From NCBI GenBank assembly GCA_037190485.1, contig JBBCJB010000005.1, forward strand, positions 124,001 to 188,000: DNA of 64,000 nt, read 5' to 3'. Shown piece by piece: positions 1-9,052 of this stretch. The stretch is from Parapedobacter sp037190485 (GTDB lineage: Bacteria; Bacteroidota; Bacteroidia; Sphingobacteriales; Sphingobacteriaceae). Under the pieces are notes generated by a model that made no database searches, was not told the origin of the DNA, and saw only the letters and a program-made list of their open reading frames with translations. The translations under genes and the position numbers were made by a program. Numbering within the stretch: position 1 is the first letter of the stretch; every line of letters starts with the position of its first letter.

Positions 1-167
1 AAGGCATAAAGGGGCGTTGGATTGCCGTATGTGTAGGTACCCTCATGCAGCTCGATGGCATTCGGACGAGGGATAATCGAAACGCTATCTCGGGCAAAGG
101 CAGCCATCACCGCGTTGGATGAAAGCACCAATAAACCCAATAGTAGCCGCTGTGCATATTGAGCCAT
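1..167 (-). CDS. Secreted GH20-like beta-N-acetylhexosaminidase, N-terminal fragment
   Basis: Only the first 55 codons lie in the window; the gene runs off the left edge. The start is an ATG at 167, followed by a signal peptide (MAQYAQRLLLGLLVLSSNAV, then MAAFA) and a mature start containing SVSIIPRPNAIELHEGTYTY. The pattern 'IIPxPxxIExxEGxYT' is what family 20 hexosaminidases show at the start of their N-terminal domain, so a periplasmic or outer-membrane enzyme removing terminal GlcNAc/GalNAc is the best guess. A clear -7 element (198-205, minus) lies upstream, and the gene is divergent from the regulator at 281. The catalytic domain is not visible, so other carbohydrate-active enzymes with this N-terminal domain cannot be excluded. 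Confidence 0.6.
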   Translation of the reverse strand, partial: MAQYAQRLLLGLLVLSSNAVMAAFARDSVSIIPRPNAIELHEGTYTYGNPTPLYA

Positions 168-197
168 ATGTAGCTGTTTGTCCTAAAGTATCTGAGA

Positions 198-205
198 CAA
201 ACTTA
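198..205 (-). promoter_or_regulatory. Bacteroidota-type promoter (-7) for the GH20-like gene
   Basis: On the minus strand this reads TAAGTTTG, a match to the Bacteroidota -7 consensus TAnnTTTG. A TTG at 228-226 (minus) lies exactly 20 nt upstream, the usual -33 spacing. The expected transcript start is about 25 nt before the ATG at 167. Confidence 0.6.
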
Positions 206-258
206 CTCAAAATGGTTAACGTATGCAATTCACGCTTGCTTTTCGAAGCAACTTTATG

Positions 259-266
259 TAAGTTTG
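259..266 (+). promoter_or_regulatory. Bacteroidota-type promoter (-7) for the propeller regulator
   Basis: TAAGTTTG at 259-266, with TTG at 236-238 exactly 20 nt upstream, 15 nt before the ATG at 281. It is the same octamer and spacing as the opposing promoter at 198-205. Confidence 0.6.
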
Positions 267-280
267 TTTGATTGTAAGCC

Positions 281-3172
281 ATGAAGCAGACCCTGTTGAC
301 GTGTTGCCTTGCCGTATCGGCGTTGACCATCGTTGCGCAGCATCGGGTGGCCATCCCCCAGATCATCAATTACAACAGCGACCAGTATCGTGGCGGTTTG
401 CAGAATTGGGACATTGCCCAAGACGCCAACGGCGTCATGTATTTCGGCAATAATGAGGGGTTGCTCACGTTCAATGGCCGCTACTGGAACATCCATCCGC
501 TGCCCAATGCCACCGTGGTGCGGTCGGTGGCCATCGATGCAAACAACAGGATATACGTGGGAGGCCAGGACGAGGTTGGGTATTTCGAGGCCGACAGCAC
601 GGGTGCGTTGGGCTACCACTCGTTGATCGGCATCATACCCGAACCCGAACGGCAGTTTGCCGACATATGGGATATCACCGTGACGGGCAATGATGTTTTC
701 TTCAGGGCCAATACCAAGATACTGCATTACAAGGACGGGCGGATTACCGTGGATAAGGCCAATACGGAATGGCAGTTCTTGGGCTCGGTGGCGGGCAGGT
801 TGTTTGCGCAGGCCATGAACCAAGGGATCATGCACTACGAAGCTGGCTTTTGGAAGCCCCTGGCCAACCATCCTGAGCTGGAAGGAAACGTGGTGACCGC
901 CATCATGCCCTATCAGGCCGACACGTTGTTGGTAACCACCCTCAAACACGGCCTCTTTTACCTGATCGGCCATACGCTCGTACCCAAAAAGACACCCTTG
1001 GATCCGATACTCTCGGTCGATCGGATCTATTGCGCGTTGCCAGCGAATGCCGATTGGTTCGTATTCGGCACCACCTCTGCCGGCGTGTTGATGGTCGATC
1101 GGAATGGCAAGCTCATCCAACAGTATGTCTATGGCGAAGGGCTCCAGAAAAACAATGTGCGCAGCGTCTTCATCGATCGGAACCGGAACCTCTGGCTCGC
1201 GCTGGATGACGGCATCGATTTCATCGGCGTGAACAGCGCGGTCAAATACATCCACCCCAGCAAGACCAATCCGGTAAGCAGCTATGCCATCCGGTTGTTC
1301 GGCCAAAACCTGTACATCGGCACATCAAACGGGTTGTATGTCACGCCCATCGATGGCAACCAACGCGACGTCAGCCTGTCTAACGGCGATTTCCTGGAGG
1401 TAGGCCAAACGGAAGGACAGGTGTGGAGCCTCAACGAGATCAATGGCCGGTTGCTGATGGGACACGAGGACGGTGGATTCGAAGTGTCGGGGCGACAGGC
1501 GCTGAAAATCTATGCGATTCCCGGTACCTGGCTTTTCCAGCCGGTGTCGCGGGTGTTCCCCTCGCGCCACCTGGTCGCGGGCACGTACCTCGGATTGCAA
1601 CACCTGTCGTTCGATCGCAACCAATTCCACGACGGCGGACGCGTGGAAGGGCCTTACGAATCCCTGCGCTTCATCCACTACGACGATCGGGCACACGCCA
1701 TCTGGGCTTCGCATCCCTACCGCGGCGTTTTCAGGTTTGCGCTAACCGCTGATTACGAGCGCGTTGCCGAGCAGCATACCTACACGGATGCGCACGGGCT
1801 CCCGTCAACGCTCTATAACTACCTCTTTTTCATCAAGAACAAGATCACGGTAGCGACAAGCAACGGGATATACGAGTATGACGAAATAACCGATCGGTTC
1901 AGGCCGTCGCCCTTGTTCCACGGCCGGTTCAAGGGGATGCAGATCCAATACCTCAAGGAGGATGGCAACGGGAATGTGTGGTTCATCAGCCATAAGCGAC
2001 TGGGTGTGGCAGATTTCAGTGTCCCGGACGGCGATACGCCCTATACGATCGGTTATTTCCCCGAACTGAATGGCAAGATCCTGGGCGGTTTCGAACACAT
2101 CTACGCCATCGACGACGAGAATATACTCATCGGCGCCAACAAAGGCGCAATCCACCTGAACCATAAGCGGTATAAAGAAAACAGCACCCAGCCCGATGTC
2201 CTATTGGGATTGGTCAAGGTCATGGACAGCGAGAAACGAGAACGCATGCTTTACGGAGGCCATGCAACCGATGGGTTGGCCGCACCGCGCCTCGACTATC
2301 GGTCCAATTCCTTCCATTTCGCCTTTTCGACCACCCTGTACGACCAACAGGACAATGTAGAATTCAGCTACCTGTTGGAAGGTTTCGATGGCGCATGGTC
2401 CGTTTGGAGCAACCGGAGCGAGAAGGAATATACCAACCTGTCGGCAGGACACTACGTGTTCAAGGTCAAGTCGCGCAATGGGGTCGACAATGAGTCGACC
2501 GTGGTCACCTACCCGTTCGTTATTTTCCCCCCATGGTACGCCAATCCGATCAGCTATACCGTGTATGCGGTATTGGTCGGCCTGTCGATTTTGCTGTTGT
2601 TCAAATGGCAGCGCAAGAAGCTCCAGCGCAAACATGAGCGTGAGCTCTACCTCAGCCAGCTCGAGCTGGACCGAAGCGAAAAGGAGGTGGTGCGGCTCAA
2701 AAACGAAAAACTCGAAACGGAAATCGGTTTCAAGAACCGGGAATTGGCCAACATGACGATGCATTTGGTACAGCGGGGCGAAGTGCTCACCAAGATCAAG
2801 GAAACGATACTCGCCGTAATCAAAAAGCACGATTTCAGTGATAGCACCATCAATTTCAGGCAACTGATGCGGCTTATCCGCAGCGCCGAACGTACCGACG
2901 AGGATTGGGAGCAATTCAGCGTCCACTTCAATCACGTCAACGAGGGATTCTTTGCCAATCTCAAGGAACGCTTTCCGGATTTGACGCCCAACGAACTCAA
3001 ATTATGCGCATTCCTGCACCTGAACCTTTCCTCGAAAGAAATCGCGCAATTGATGAACATCACCATCAAGGCCGTGGAAGTGAGCCGTTATCGGCTACGC
3101 AAGAAACTCAGGCTCGATCCCGAACAGAACCTTTACGAGTTCTTGCTACAGCTTTCGACAACAAAAAGTTAG
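281..3172 (+). CDS. Membrane-anchored propeller / Y_Y_Y / LuxR-type HTH one-component regulator
   Basis: A 963-residue protein with a signal peptide (1-20), then about 640 residues of repeated beta-propeller blades of the two-component-regulator propeller type, and a Y_Y_Y (triple tyrosine) domain around 690-740. One transmembrane helix lies near 755-777 (YTVYAVLVGLSILLLF), followed by a charged coiled coil (about 780-835). The C-terminus is a LuxR-type helix-turn-helix (about 900-945, with LSSKEIAQLMNITIKAVEVS). It has no histidine kinase or receiver domain, unlike the hybrid two-component systems that share this periplasmic sensor. I infer that a periplasmic ligand, likely a glycan fragment or other nutrient, is sensed and the signal passes directly to the cytoplasmic DNA-binding domain. 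It is divergent from a GH20-like gene, which is a plausible target. Confidence 0.85.
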   Translation: MKQTLLTCCLAVSALTIVAQHRVAIPQIINYNSDQYRGGLQNWDIAQDANGVMYFGNNEGLLTFNGRYWNIHPLPNATVVRSVAIDANNRIYVGGQDEVGYFEADSTGALGYHSLIGIIPEPERQFADIWDITVTGNDVFFRANTKILHYKDGRITVDKANTEWQFLGSVAGRLFAQAMNQGIMHYEAGFWKPLANHPELEGNVVTAIMPYQADTLLVTTLKHGLFYLIGHTLVPKKTPLDPILSVDRIYCALPANADWFVFGTTSAGVLMVDRNGKLIQQYVYGEGLQKNNVRSVFIDRNRNLWLALDDGIDFIGVNSAVKYIHPSKTNPVSSYAIRLFGQNLYIGTSNGLYVTPIDGNQRDVSLSNGDFLEVGQTEGQVWSLNEINGRLLMGHEDGGFEVSGRQALKIYAIPGTWLFQPVSRVFPSRHLVAGTYLGLQHLSFDRNQFHDGGRVEGPYESLRFIHYDDRAHAIWASHPYRGVFRFALTADYERVAEQHTYTDAHGLPSTLYNYLFFIKNKITVATSNGIYEYDEITDRFRPSPLFHGRFKGMQIQYLKEDGNGNVWFISHKRLGVADFSVPDGDTPYTIGYFPELNGKILGGFEHIYAIDDENILIGANKGAIHLNHKRYKENSTQPDVLLGLVKVMDSEKRERMLYGGHATDGLAAPRLDYRSNSFHFAFSTTLYDQQDNVEFSYLLEGFDGAWSVWSNRSEKEYTNLSAGHYVFKVKSRNGVDNESTVVTYPFVIFPPWYANPISYTVYAVLVGLSILLLFKWQRKKLQRKHERELYLSQLELDRSEKEVVRLKNEKLETEIGFKNRELANMTMHLVQRGEVLTKIKETILAVIKKHDFSDSTINFRQLMRLIRSAERTDEDWEQFSVHFNHVNEGFFANLKERFPDLTPNELKLCAFLHLNLSSKEIAQLMNITIKAVEVSRYRLRKKLRLDPEQNLYEFLLQLSTTKS

Positions 3173-3190
3173 CCCGTACCGGGTTGTAAC

Positions 3191-4765
3191 CTATTCCTTG
3201 TTCGAATCCACGACCAGGCGCTTGTCGCGGTTGGCGACCTCCCAAGCGGTGTGGAAGGCCAGGCGCGCCCGCTTGGCCAGCATCTCGAAGTCGATTTTCT
3301 CGATGGTGTCTTCGGGCGTATGGTAGTGGGGATGCAATCCGCTGAAATAGAAGATGACCGGGATGCCGTGCTTGGCAAAGTTGTATTGGTCAGACCGGTA
3401 GTAGATCCGCATGGGGTCTTTGGGGTCGTCATACAGGTAGTCAAGCTCCATGTGCGTGTACGCCGCATTGGCGTTTTCGTTGATGACCTTCAGTTCCGAG
3501 CTGAGTTTGTCGGAACCGATGGCATGCACGTAGTTATGGTTGCCGCGGAGGTGTTTGTCATCGATCCGCCCGATCATATCCATGTTGAGGTTCACCACCG
3601 TCTGCTCAAGGGGGAACACCGGATGTTGCGAGTAATAATTCGAGCCGAGCAATCCTTTTTCTTCGGCCGTTACCGTCATGAAGAGGATGCTTCGCCGCGG
3701 GCCGTTGCCCTCGGCCTTGGCCTTGGCAAAAGCCCGCGCCAAGATGAGTACGCCGGTGGTGCCGGATCCATTGTCGTCTGCGCCGGGATAGATCACGCCA
3801 TTGATCTTGCCATCGTGGTCGTGATGGGCGGTGATGACCAACAGTTCGTCCTTGAGGTCCGTGCCTTCCAGGTAGCCCAAGACGTTGTCGGACGTGAAGG
3901 GTTCGGTGACCGTGCCGAATGTGGCCCGGAGCCGTGCCTTCAAGGTCTTGGTTTTGGGGGCTTTCGTGCTGTTGATCTGGGCGGTCAGCTCGGCTATCGA
4001 GGTCTTTGACCGACCGAGCAACAGGTCGGCCATCTCGGTGCCGATGTTCACCACCGGTGTGCCGGTGGGCGTGGCAGGCGCACTGCCCGGCCCTTCCAGT
4101 GCGATGCGTGGCTGCGACAGCCTTCCGCCGAAGCGCTCGAGCGACTCCTTGACATTGTCAGAAACGGCAATGATCAATCGGGGGCCTTTTGCCGTGATGT
4201 TTTGCAGGCGTTTGGTGCGCGATGTCACCCAATCGGAAGGCGTGTCGGTACCCGTGATGAGCGAGCGGCCCTGTGCGTCGGTGGGTTCACCGTCGCTGAG
4301 CAGCAACACGATTTTGTCCTTGACGTTGACATCCTTGAAATCGTCATACTTGGAGTCGCTGATGCCGTACCCGACAAAAACCACGTCTTTGGCATTGATG
4401 TCTCGCTTCGGGCCACCGCCCACGAAATAGAAATCTTCGCCGTTGGTGAAGGATTGTCCTTCGATAGCGAATTCGCTGACATCGAAACGCGTGCGCACGA
4501 GGCGCACGGCTTGGAAATGCGATCCGTTCACAGGTGCAACCAACCCCAATTTCTTGAATTCGTCGGCAATGTAAGCGGCCGCTTTATCGCCACCGGGTTC
4601 ACCGGTTCCCCGGCCTTCGAACGCATCCGACGCCAAGATGGAAAGGTGTGCCTTCGCCGCATCCGGGCTGATCTCGGCGGCATACCGTTGCTGTACGGGG
4701 TCTTGGGCAAGGATGCATCCGCAAAACGTAGGAATCAGGAAGAGGAACGATAATAACTGCTTCAT
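3191..4765 (-). CDS. Secreted M28 family metallopeptidase with PA-domain insertion
   Basis: An exported zinc exopeptidase of the M28 (aminopeptidase S/Y-like) family. The signal peptide (MKQLLSFLFLIPTFCGCILA) includes a Cys that could serve as a lipobox. The metal-site motifs are in order: ITAHHDHDG, GADDNGSGT, TAEEKGLLGS, NLNMDMIGR and a final His in GLHPHYHTPED. About 180 residues with a protease-associated domain character lie between the N-terminal helix and the catalytic core. The ATG at 4765 is preferred over an in-frame TTG at 4771 that would add two residues and overlap the rpiB stop. It is the last gene of the minus-strand cluster and converges on the regulator at 281. Confidence 0.9.
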   Translation of the reverse strand: MKQLLSFLFLIPTFCGCILAQDPVQQRYAAEISPDAAKAHLSILASDAFEGRGTGEPGGDKAAAYIADEFKKLGLVAPVNGSHFQAVRLVRTRFDVSEFAIEGQSFTNGEDFYFVGGGPKRDINAKDVVFVGYGISDSKYDDFKDVNVKDKIVLLLSDGEPTDAQGRSLITGTDTPSDWVTSRTKRLQNITAKGPRLIIAVSDNVKESLERFGGRLSQPRIALEGPGSAPATPTGTPVVNIGTEMADLLLGRSKTSIAELTAQINSTKAPKTKTLKARLRATFGTVTEPFTSDNVLGYLEGTDLKDELLVITAHHDHDGKINGVIYPGADDNGSGTTGVLILARAFAKAKAEGNGPRRSILFMTVTAEEKGLLGSNYYSQHPVFPLEQTVVNLNMDMIGRIDDKHLRGNHNYVHAIGSDKLSSELKVINENANAAYTHMELDYLYDDPKDPMRIYYRSDQYNFAKHGIPVIFYFSGLHPHYHTPEDTIEKIDFEMLAKRARLAFHTAWEVANRDKRLVVDSNKE

Positions 4766-4767
4766 AA

Positions 4768-5214
4768 TCAACAGGAAATCTTGTTTACGCGATTAGCGTG
4801 CCGACCGCCTTCGAAGTCGGTGGTCAAAAACGTGCCGACAATGGCCTTGGCCAAATCGAGTTCGATGAATCGGGCGGGTATGCACACCACATTGGCGTCG
4901 TTGTGCTGCCGGGCCAAGGAAGCCAGTTCTTCTTGCCAGCAGATGGCTGCGCGGATGCCTTGATGCTTGTTGGCGGTGATGGCCACACCGTTGGCACTGC
5001 CACACACCAAGATGCCAGCATGCGCCTCGCCCCGTTCTACCGCTTCGGCTACGGGATGCGCAAAGTCAGGATAGTCAACCGAATCCGCCGTACGGGTGCC
5101 GAAGTCCTTGATGGCGTAACCTGCTTCTTCCAGGAACCGGACCAAGGCTATCTTGTAATCGAATCCGGCATGGTCTCCCCCAATGGCGATTGTCTTTGTT
5201 ATGGTCATGGTCAA
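4768..5214 (-). CDS. rpiB: Ribose-5-phosphate isomerase B
   Basis: Interconverts ribose-5-phosphate and ribulose-5-phosphate in the non-oxidative pentose phosphate pathway. The 148-residue length is normal for the RpiB/LacAB family. Visible motifs are the N-terminal IAIGGDHAGF, the active-site Cys71 in LVCGSANGVAITANK, and the HNDANVVCIPAR segment. The start at 5214 gives MTMTITKTIAIGGDH; the Met at residue 3 is an equal alternative. It lies 6 nt after tatC and 2 nt before the M28 peptidase, so it is very likely co-transcribed. Confidence 0.93.
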   Translation of the reverse strand: MTMTITKTIAIGGDHAGFDYKIALVRFLEEAGYAIKDFGTRTADSVDYPDFAHPVAEAVERGEAHAGILVCGSANGVAITANKHQGIRAAICWQEELASLARQHNDANVVCIPARFIELDLAKAIVGTFLTTDFEGGRHANRVNKISC

Positions 5215-5220
5215 AAGTAG

Positions 5221-6102
5221 CTATTTTTCACCCTTATAAAAATCCAGATCGGTTTTCATCCGTTTCTTTTGCACCCGGGCGGCGACGATGATGCTCAATT
5301 CGTATAGCAGGAACATCGGGAAGCTCACCGTGAGCATCGTGATGATATCCGGGGTAGGGGTGATGATGGCCGCGACGATCAAAATGATGACCACTGCATA
5401 CTGGCGCGACTTACGCATGAATTGCGGCGTCATGATACCCAATTTGGAAAGGATGTAAATGACGATCGGCAATTCGAAGACGATGCCGCAACCCAGCGTG
5501 AGCGTAGCCACGAAGGATAGGTAGTTGTTGATCGTGATGGTGTTGTTGATTTCGTCGCTGATGGAATAGTTGGCCAGGAAATTCATGGCCAAGGGTACCA
5601 CCACGAAATAGCCGAACAGGATACCCAGCGCAAACAGCAGGCTGGCGTAAAAGACGAACCCACTGGCCGATTTCCGCTCGATGTCGGTCAATGCGGGCTT
5701 GACGAACAGCCAAACTTCATACAGGAGATACGGGAAGCCCATGACCACGGCCATGATGAGCGACGAGTTGATCTGGAGGATGAATTGACCGGCCATTTGC
5801 GTATTGATGATGGTTCCGGGCACTTCCGTCACGCAGAAGCCCGGCGCATTGATCAGCTCCGCGATCTTGCACATCATCCGATAGGTCCAGAAGTCGGCGT
5901 CCTTCGGCCCCATGATGATCTTGTCAAAGATGAAATCATAGAACGAGAAGGCCAACACCATGAACACGACAACGGCAATGGCGGCCCGGATCAGGTGCCA
6001 CCGCAAGACCTCCAGATGGTCGAAGAACGACATCTCGGCCTCGAGGCTCTTGCCCTTGTTCTTAATGGTGCCGATCAGTTTCTTTCCAGATAGCTTGCTC
6101 AT
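5221..6102 (-). CDS. tatC: Twin-arginine translocase subunit TatC
   Basis: Core receptor of the Tat pathway that exports folded proteins. The 293-residue protein has the hallmark N-terminal MSFFDHLEVLRWHLIRA and six hydrophobic segments, including one near ITPTPDIITMLTVSFPMFLLYE. It carries an insertion after TM1 (MGPKDADFWTYRMMCKIAEL), which Bacteroidota TatC proteins often have. No tatA/tatB gene is nearby. The window holds at least two likely Tat substrates: the DLH-like protein at 11226 is possible, and the Gfo/Idh protein at 41226 carries a clear RR motif. It lies 28 nt after accC in the same direction. Confidence 0.95.
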   Translation of the reverse strand: MSKLSGKKLIGTIKNKGKSLEAEMSFFDHLEVLRWHLIRAAIAVVVFMVLAFSFYDFIFDKIIMGPKDADFWTYRMMCKIAELINAPGFCVTEVPGTIINTQMAGQFILQINSSLIMAVVMGFPYLLYEVWLFVKPALTDIERKSASGFVFYASLLFALGILFGYFVVVPLAMNFLANYSISDEINNTITINNYLSFVATLTLGCGIVFELPIVIYILSKLGIMTPQFMRKSRQYAVVIILIVAAIITPTPDIITMLTVSFPMFLLYELSIIVAARVQKKRMKTDLDFYKGEK

Positions 6103-6130
6103 GATGATATCAAAGGGTAGGCTACGCGCC

Positions 6131-7471
6131 TTACTCGCTCAAATCAAAGGTTTCCATAAACTTGGTGGTAAAATTGCCCGCCCTGAAATTGGGGTCTCGC
6201 ATGAGCCGTAAGTGCAAGGGGATGGTGGTTTTGACGCCTTCGATGACAAACTCGCTCAAGGCACGTTCCATGGTGGAAATAGCCTCTTCGCGGGTTTGGG
6301 CCACGCAAATGAGTTTCGCGATCATGGAGTCGTAGTTGGCGGGTATGACATACCCCGAATAGGCGTGGGTATCCACCCGTACCCCATGCCCGCCGGGCGA
6401 ATGGAAATTGGTGATTTTCCCGGGAGATGGCCTGAAGTTGTTGAACGGGTCTTCGGCGTTGATGCGGCATTCGATGGCGTGCATCGTGGGCTCATAGTTA
6501 TTGCCCGAGATGGGGATACCGGCCGCCACTTTGATCTGTTCCTTGATCAGGTCAAAATTGATGACTTCTTCCGTAACGGGGTGTTCCACCTGGATTCGGG
6601 TATTCATCTCCATGAAGTAGAAATTCCGGTGTTTGTCTACCAAAAACTCGATGGTACCCGCTCCCTCATAATTCACGGCCTTGGCGCCTTTGATGGCCGC
6701 TTCGCCCATCGTTTTCCGAAGTTCGGGCGTGATGAACGGCGAAGGGGCCTCTTCGACCAGCTTTTGGTGCCTACGCTGGATGGAACAATCCCTTTCCGAT
6801 AGGTGGCACACGGTACCGTACTGGTCCCCGACTACCTGTATTTCGATGTGGCGAGGGTCTTCCACGTATTTCTCGAGGTAGATGCCGTCGTTGCCGAAGG
6901 CCGCGCCGGCTTCCTGGCGTGCCGAATCCCACGCCGGTTCGAACTCCTCGTCCTTCCACACGATGCGCATGCCACGCCCGCCGCCACCCGCGGTAGCCTT
7001 CAGAATGACCGGGTAACCGATTTCATTGGCAACCTGGATGCCTTCCTTGATATCCTTGATTAGGCCTTCTGAACCAGGGATGGTGGGTACGCCCGCATTT
7101 TTCATCGTTTCCTTGGCCGACGATTTGTCGCCCATCTGTTCGATCTGTTCGGCCGTGGCCCCGATGAATTTGATGCCGTACTGTTTGCAGATGGATGAGA
7201 ACCGCGCGTTTTCCGAAAGGAATCCGTAACCGGGGTGTATCGCGTCCGCATTGGTCAGTTCCGCGGCAGAAATGATGTTGGGGATATTGAGGTACGATTC
7301 CTTGCTCGGCGGCGGACCGATGCAGACGGCCTCGTCCGCGAAACGGACGTGCAGGCTGTCGCGGTCTGCGGTGGAGTAAATGGCCACGCTCTTGATGCCC
7401 ATCTCGCGGCACGTACGGATGATGCGCAGTGCGATTTCCCCTCGGTTGGCTATCAGTATCTTCTTAAACAT
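6131..7471 (-). CDS. accC: Acetyl-CoA carboxylase, biotin carboxylase subunit
   Basis: Carboxylates the biotin on AccB using ATP and bicarbonate, the first half-reaction of malonyl-CoA synthesis. The 446-residue length is normal for the family. Visible are the N-terminal MFKKILIANRGEIALRIIRT, the ATP-grasp glycine-rich loop KATAGGGGRGMRIVW (about 160-175), and the EMNTRIQVEHPVTEEV catalytic segment (about 290-305). The gene follows accB after 44 nt, forming a free-standing biotin carboxylase/BCCP pair. The carboxyltransferase subunits are not in the window. Confidence 0.96.
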   Translation of the reverse strand: MFKKILIANRGEIALRIIRTCREMGIKSVAIYSTADRDSLHVRFADEAVCIGPPPSKESYLNIPNIISAAELTNADAIHPGYGFLSENARFSSICKQYGIKFIGATAEQIEQMGDKSSAKETMKNAGVPTIPGSEGLIKDIKEGIQVANEIGYPVILKATAGGGGRGMRIVWKDEEFEPAWDSARQEAGAAFGNDGIYLEKYVEDPRHIEIQVVGDQYGTVCHLSERDCSIQRRHQKLVEEAPSPFITPELRKTMGEAAIKGAKAVNYEGAGTIEFLVDKHRNFYFMEMNTRIQVEHPVTEEVINFDLIKEQIKVAAGIPISGNNYEPTMHAIECRINAEDPFNNFRPSPGKITNFHSPGGHGVRVDTHAYSGYVIPANYDSMIAKLICVAQTREEAISTMERALSEFVIEGVKTTIPLHLRLMRDPNFRAGNFTTKFMETFDLSE

Positions 7472-7515
7472 GAATGTTTGTTATCTGCTGGAAAAAAAGG
7501 ATTTAGCGCGAAGGG

Positions 7516-7992
7516 TTATTTGGGCTCAACCAAAAACAACGGTTGATCATACTCCACGGGTTGCGCATCATCCACCAGCACCTTGACGATTTTTCCAGAA
7601 ACCTCCGATTCGATTTCGTTGAACAGCTTCATGGCCTCCACGATGCAAACGACCTTGCCAGCCGATATCTCATCGCCTACGTTGACGAATGCGGGCTTGT
7701 CTGGCGAAGACGATCGGTAGAACGTGCCGATCATGGGCGATTTGATGGTAACCAGGTTGCTTGTATCTTCCTGTTTAACCGCCACGGCCTGCGGAGCCTC
7801 GACGGCTACGGGTGCGGATACCGCCGCTGGTTGGGGAGCTGCCGGAGTCGGAACCGTGGCCGTAACATACGTAGGCGCTTGATTGGTCTTTATCGTGATC
7901 TTGAAATCTGCTTCTTCGATAGCTACTTCATTCACCCCTGATTTCGCTACGAATTTAATCAGGTCTTGAATCTGTTTGATATCCATGCTCAT
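7516..7992 (-). CDS. accB: Acetyl-CoA carboxylase biotin carboxyl carrier protein
   Basis: Carries the biotin that shuttles CO2 between AccC and the carboxyltransferase. About 158 residues: an N-terminal helical part starting MSMDIKQIQDLIKFVAKSG, a Pro/Ala-rich linker (about 55-85), and a C-terminal biotinyl domain with the biotinylated lysine in CIVEAMKLFNEIE. I chose the ATG at 7992 because homologues begin with this 'MDIKQIQ' segment; the open frame extends 19 codons further upstream without a family match. The next Met (7986) is equally possible. It lies between fabH and accC in a fatty-acid operon. Confidence 0.93.
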   Translation of the reverse strand: MSMDIKQIQDLIKFVAKSGVNEVAIEEADFKITIKTNQAPTYVTATVPTPAAPQPAAVSAPVAVEAPQAVAVKQEDTSNLVTIKSPMIGTFYRSSSPDKPAFVNVGDEISAGKVVCIVEAMKLFNEIESEVSGKIVKVLVDDAQPVEYDQPLFLVEPK

Positions 7993-8049
7993 TGCTTTAT
8001 AGGTTTGATAATAAGAATCAAATATGTTCGCTAATCCGTTAGTTGACAA

Positions 8050-9045
8050 TTAATTTCCATAAGCCCATTTCAGGTAAACCGACCCCCAGGTGAAACCGCC
8101 ACCAAAGGCCGCCAGGATGAGCGTATCGCCCTTCTTGAGGCGGCTTTCCCACTCCCATAGGCAAAGCGGGATGGTGCCCGCCGTGGTGTTGCCATAGCGC
8201 TCGATATTTACCATCACCTTTTCGCTGGGCAACCCCATGCGCTCGCCCGTCGCATCGATGATGCGTTTGTTGGCTTGGTGCGGCACCAACCACGCCACGT
8301 CGTCGGCGGTGAGGTTGTTGCGTTCCATGATTTCCGCGGCCACGTTGGCCATATTGGTCACCGCAAACTTGAATACGGCACGACCTTCTTGATAGGCATA
8401 ATGCCAGCCGGCGTCGACCGTTTCGTGCGAAGCCGGATGCAACGATCCCCCGGCTTTGATATTGAGGTACGAGCAGCCAGCACCATCGCTCTTCAGGATG
8501 GAATCCATTACACCCAACCCTTCGTCATTGGGTTCCAGCAACACCGCACCACAACCGTCGCCAAAGATGATGCATGTGGTGCGATCGTTGTAGTTGATGA
8601 TGGACGACATCTTGTCGCCGCCCACGACCAATACTTTTTTGTGCATGCCCGACTCGATGAATTGGGCACCGGTGGTGAGTCCGAAGATAAACCCGGAGCA
8701 CGCGGCCATCAGGTCGTAGCCCCAAGCGTTCACAGCACCGATCTTGTCCGCGAGGATGTTGGCCGTCGCCGGAAACGGCATGTCGGGCGTGACCGTGCAG
8801 AAGATGATCAAATCGATTTCCTCCGCACCGATACCGCGCTTTTCCAACAGGCCTTTTACCGCCGGAACGGCCATGTCCGAAGTCGCCTGGCCCTCGCCCT
8901 TCAATATTCGCCGCTCCTTGATGCCCGTACGGGTGGTAATCCATTCGTCATTGGTGTCCACCATGGTCTCAAGTTCTTGGTTGGTGAGGATATAGTCAGG
9001 TACGTACCCGTTTACAGCCGTGATGGCAGCATGTATCTTTGACAT
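8050..9045 (-). CDS. fabH: 3-oxoacyl-ACP synthase III
   Basis: Condenses an acyl-CoA primer with malonyl-ACP to start fatty acid synthesis. The 331-residue protein has the Cys-His-Asn triad: Cys near residue 116 in MAACSGFIFGL, His in WLVPHQANKRI and Asn in RYGNTTAGTIPL. The segment DEWITTRTGIKERR near the N-terminus is also typical. It follows plsX after only 7 nt, the conserved plsX-fabH order. Confidence 0.96.
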   Translation of the reverse strand: MSKIHAAITAVNGYVPDYILTNQELETMVDTNDEWITTRTGIKERRILKGEGQATSDMAVPAVKGLLEKRGIGAEEIDLIIFCTVTPDMPFPATANILADKIGAVNAWGYDLMAACSGFIFGLTTGAQFIESGMHKKVLVVGGDKMSSIINYNDRTTCIIFGDGCGAVLLEPNDEGLGVMDSILKSDGAGCSYLNIKAGGSLHPASHETVDAGWHYAYQEGRAVFKFAVTNMANVAAEIMERNNLTADDVAWLVPHQANKRIIDATGERMGLPSEKVMVNIERYGNTTAGTIPLCLWEWESRLKKGDTLILAAFGGGFTWGSVYLKWAYGN

Positions 9046-9052
9046 AAGACGA

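Noticed and set aside
254..1306. Long minus-strand open frame (350 codons) opposite the propeller regulator
   Set aside because: Antisense shadow of a real gene in GC-rich sequence; no recognisable domain, start signal or promoter.
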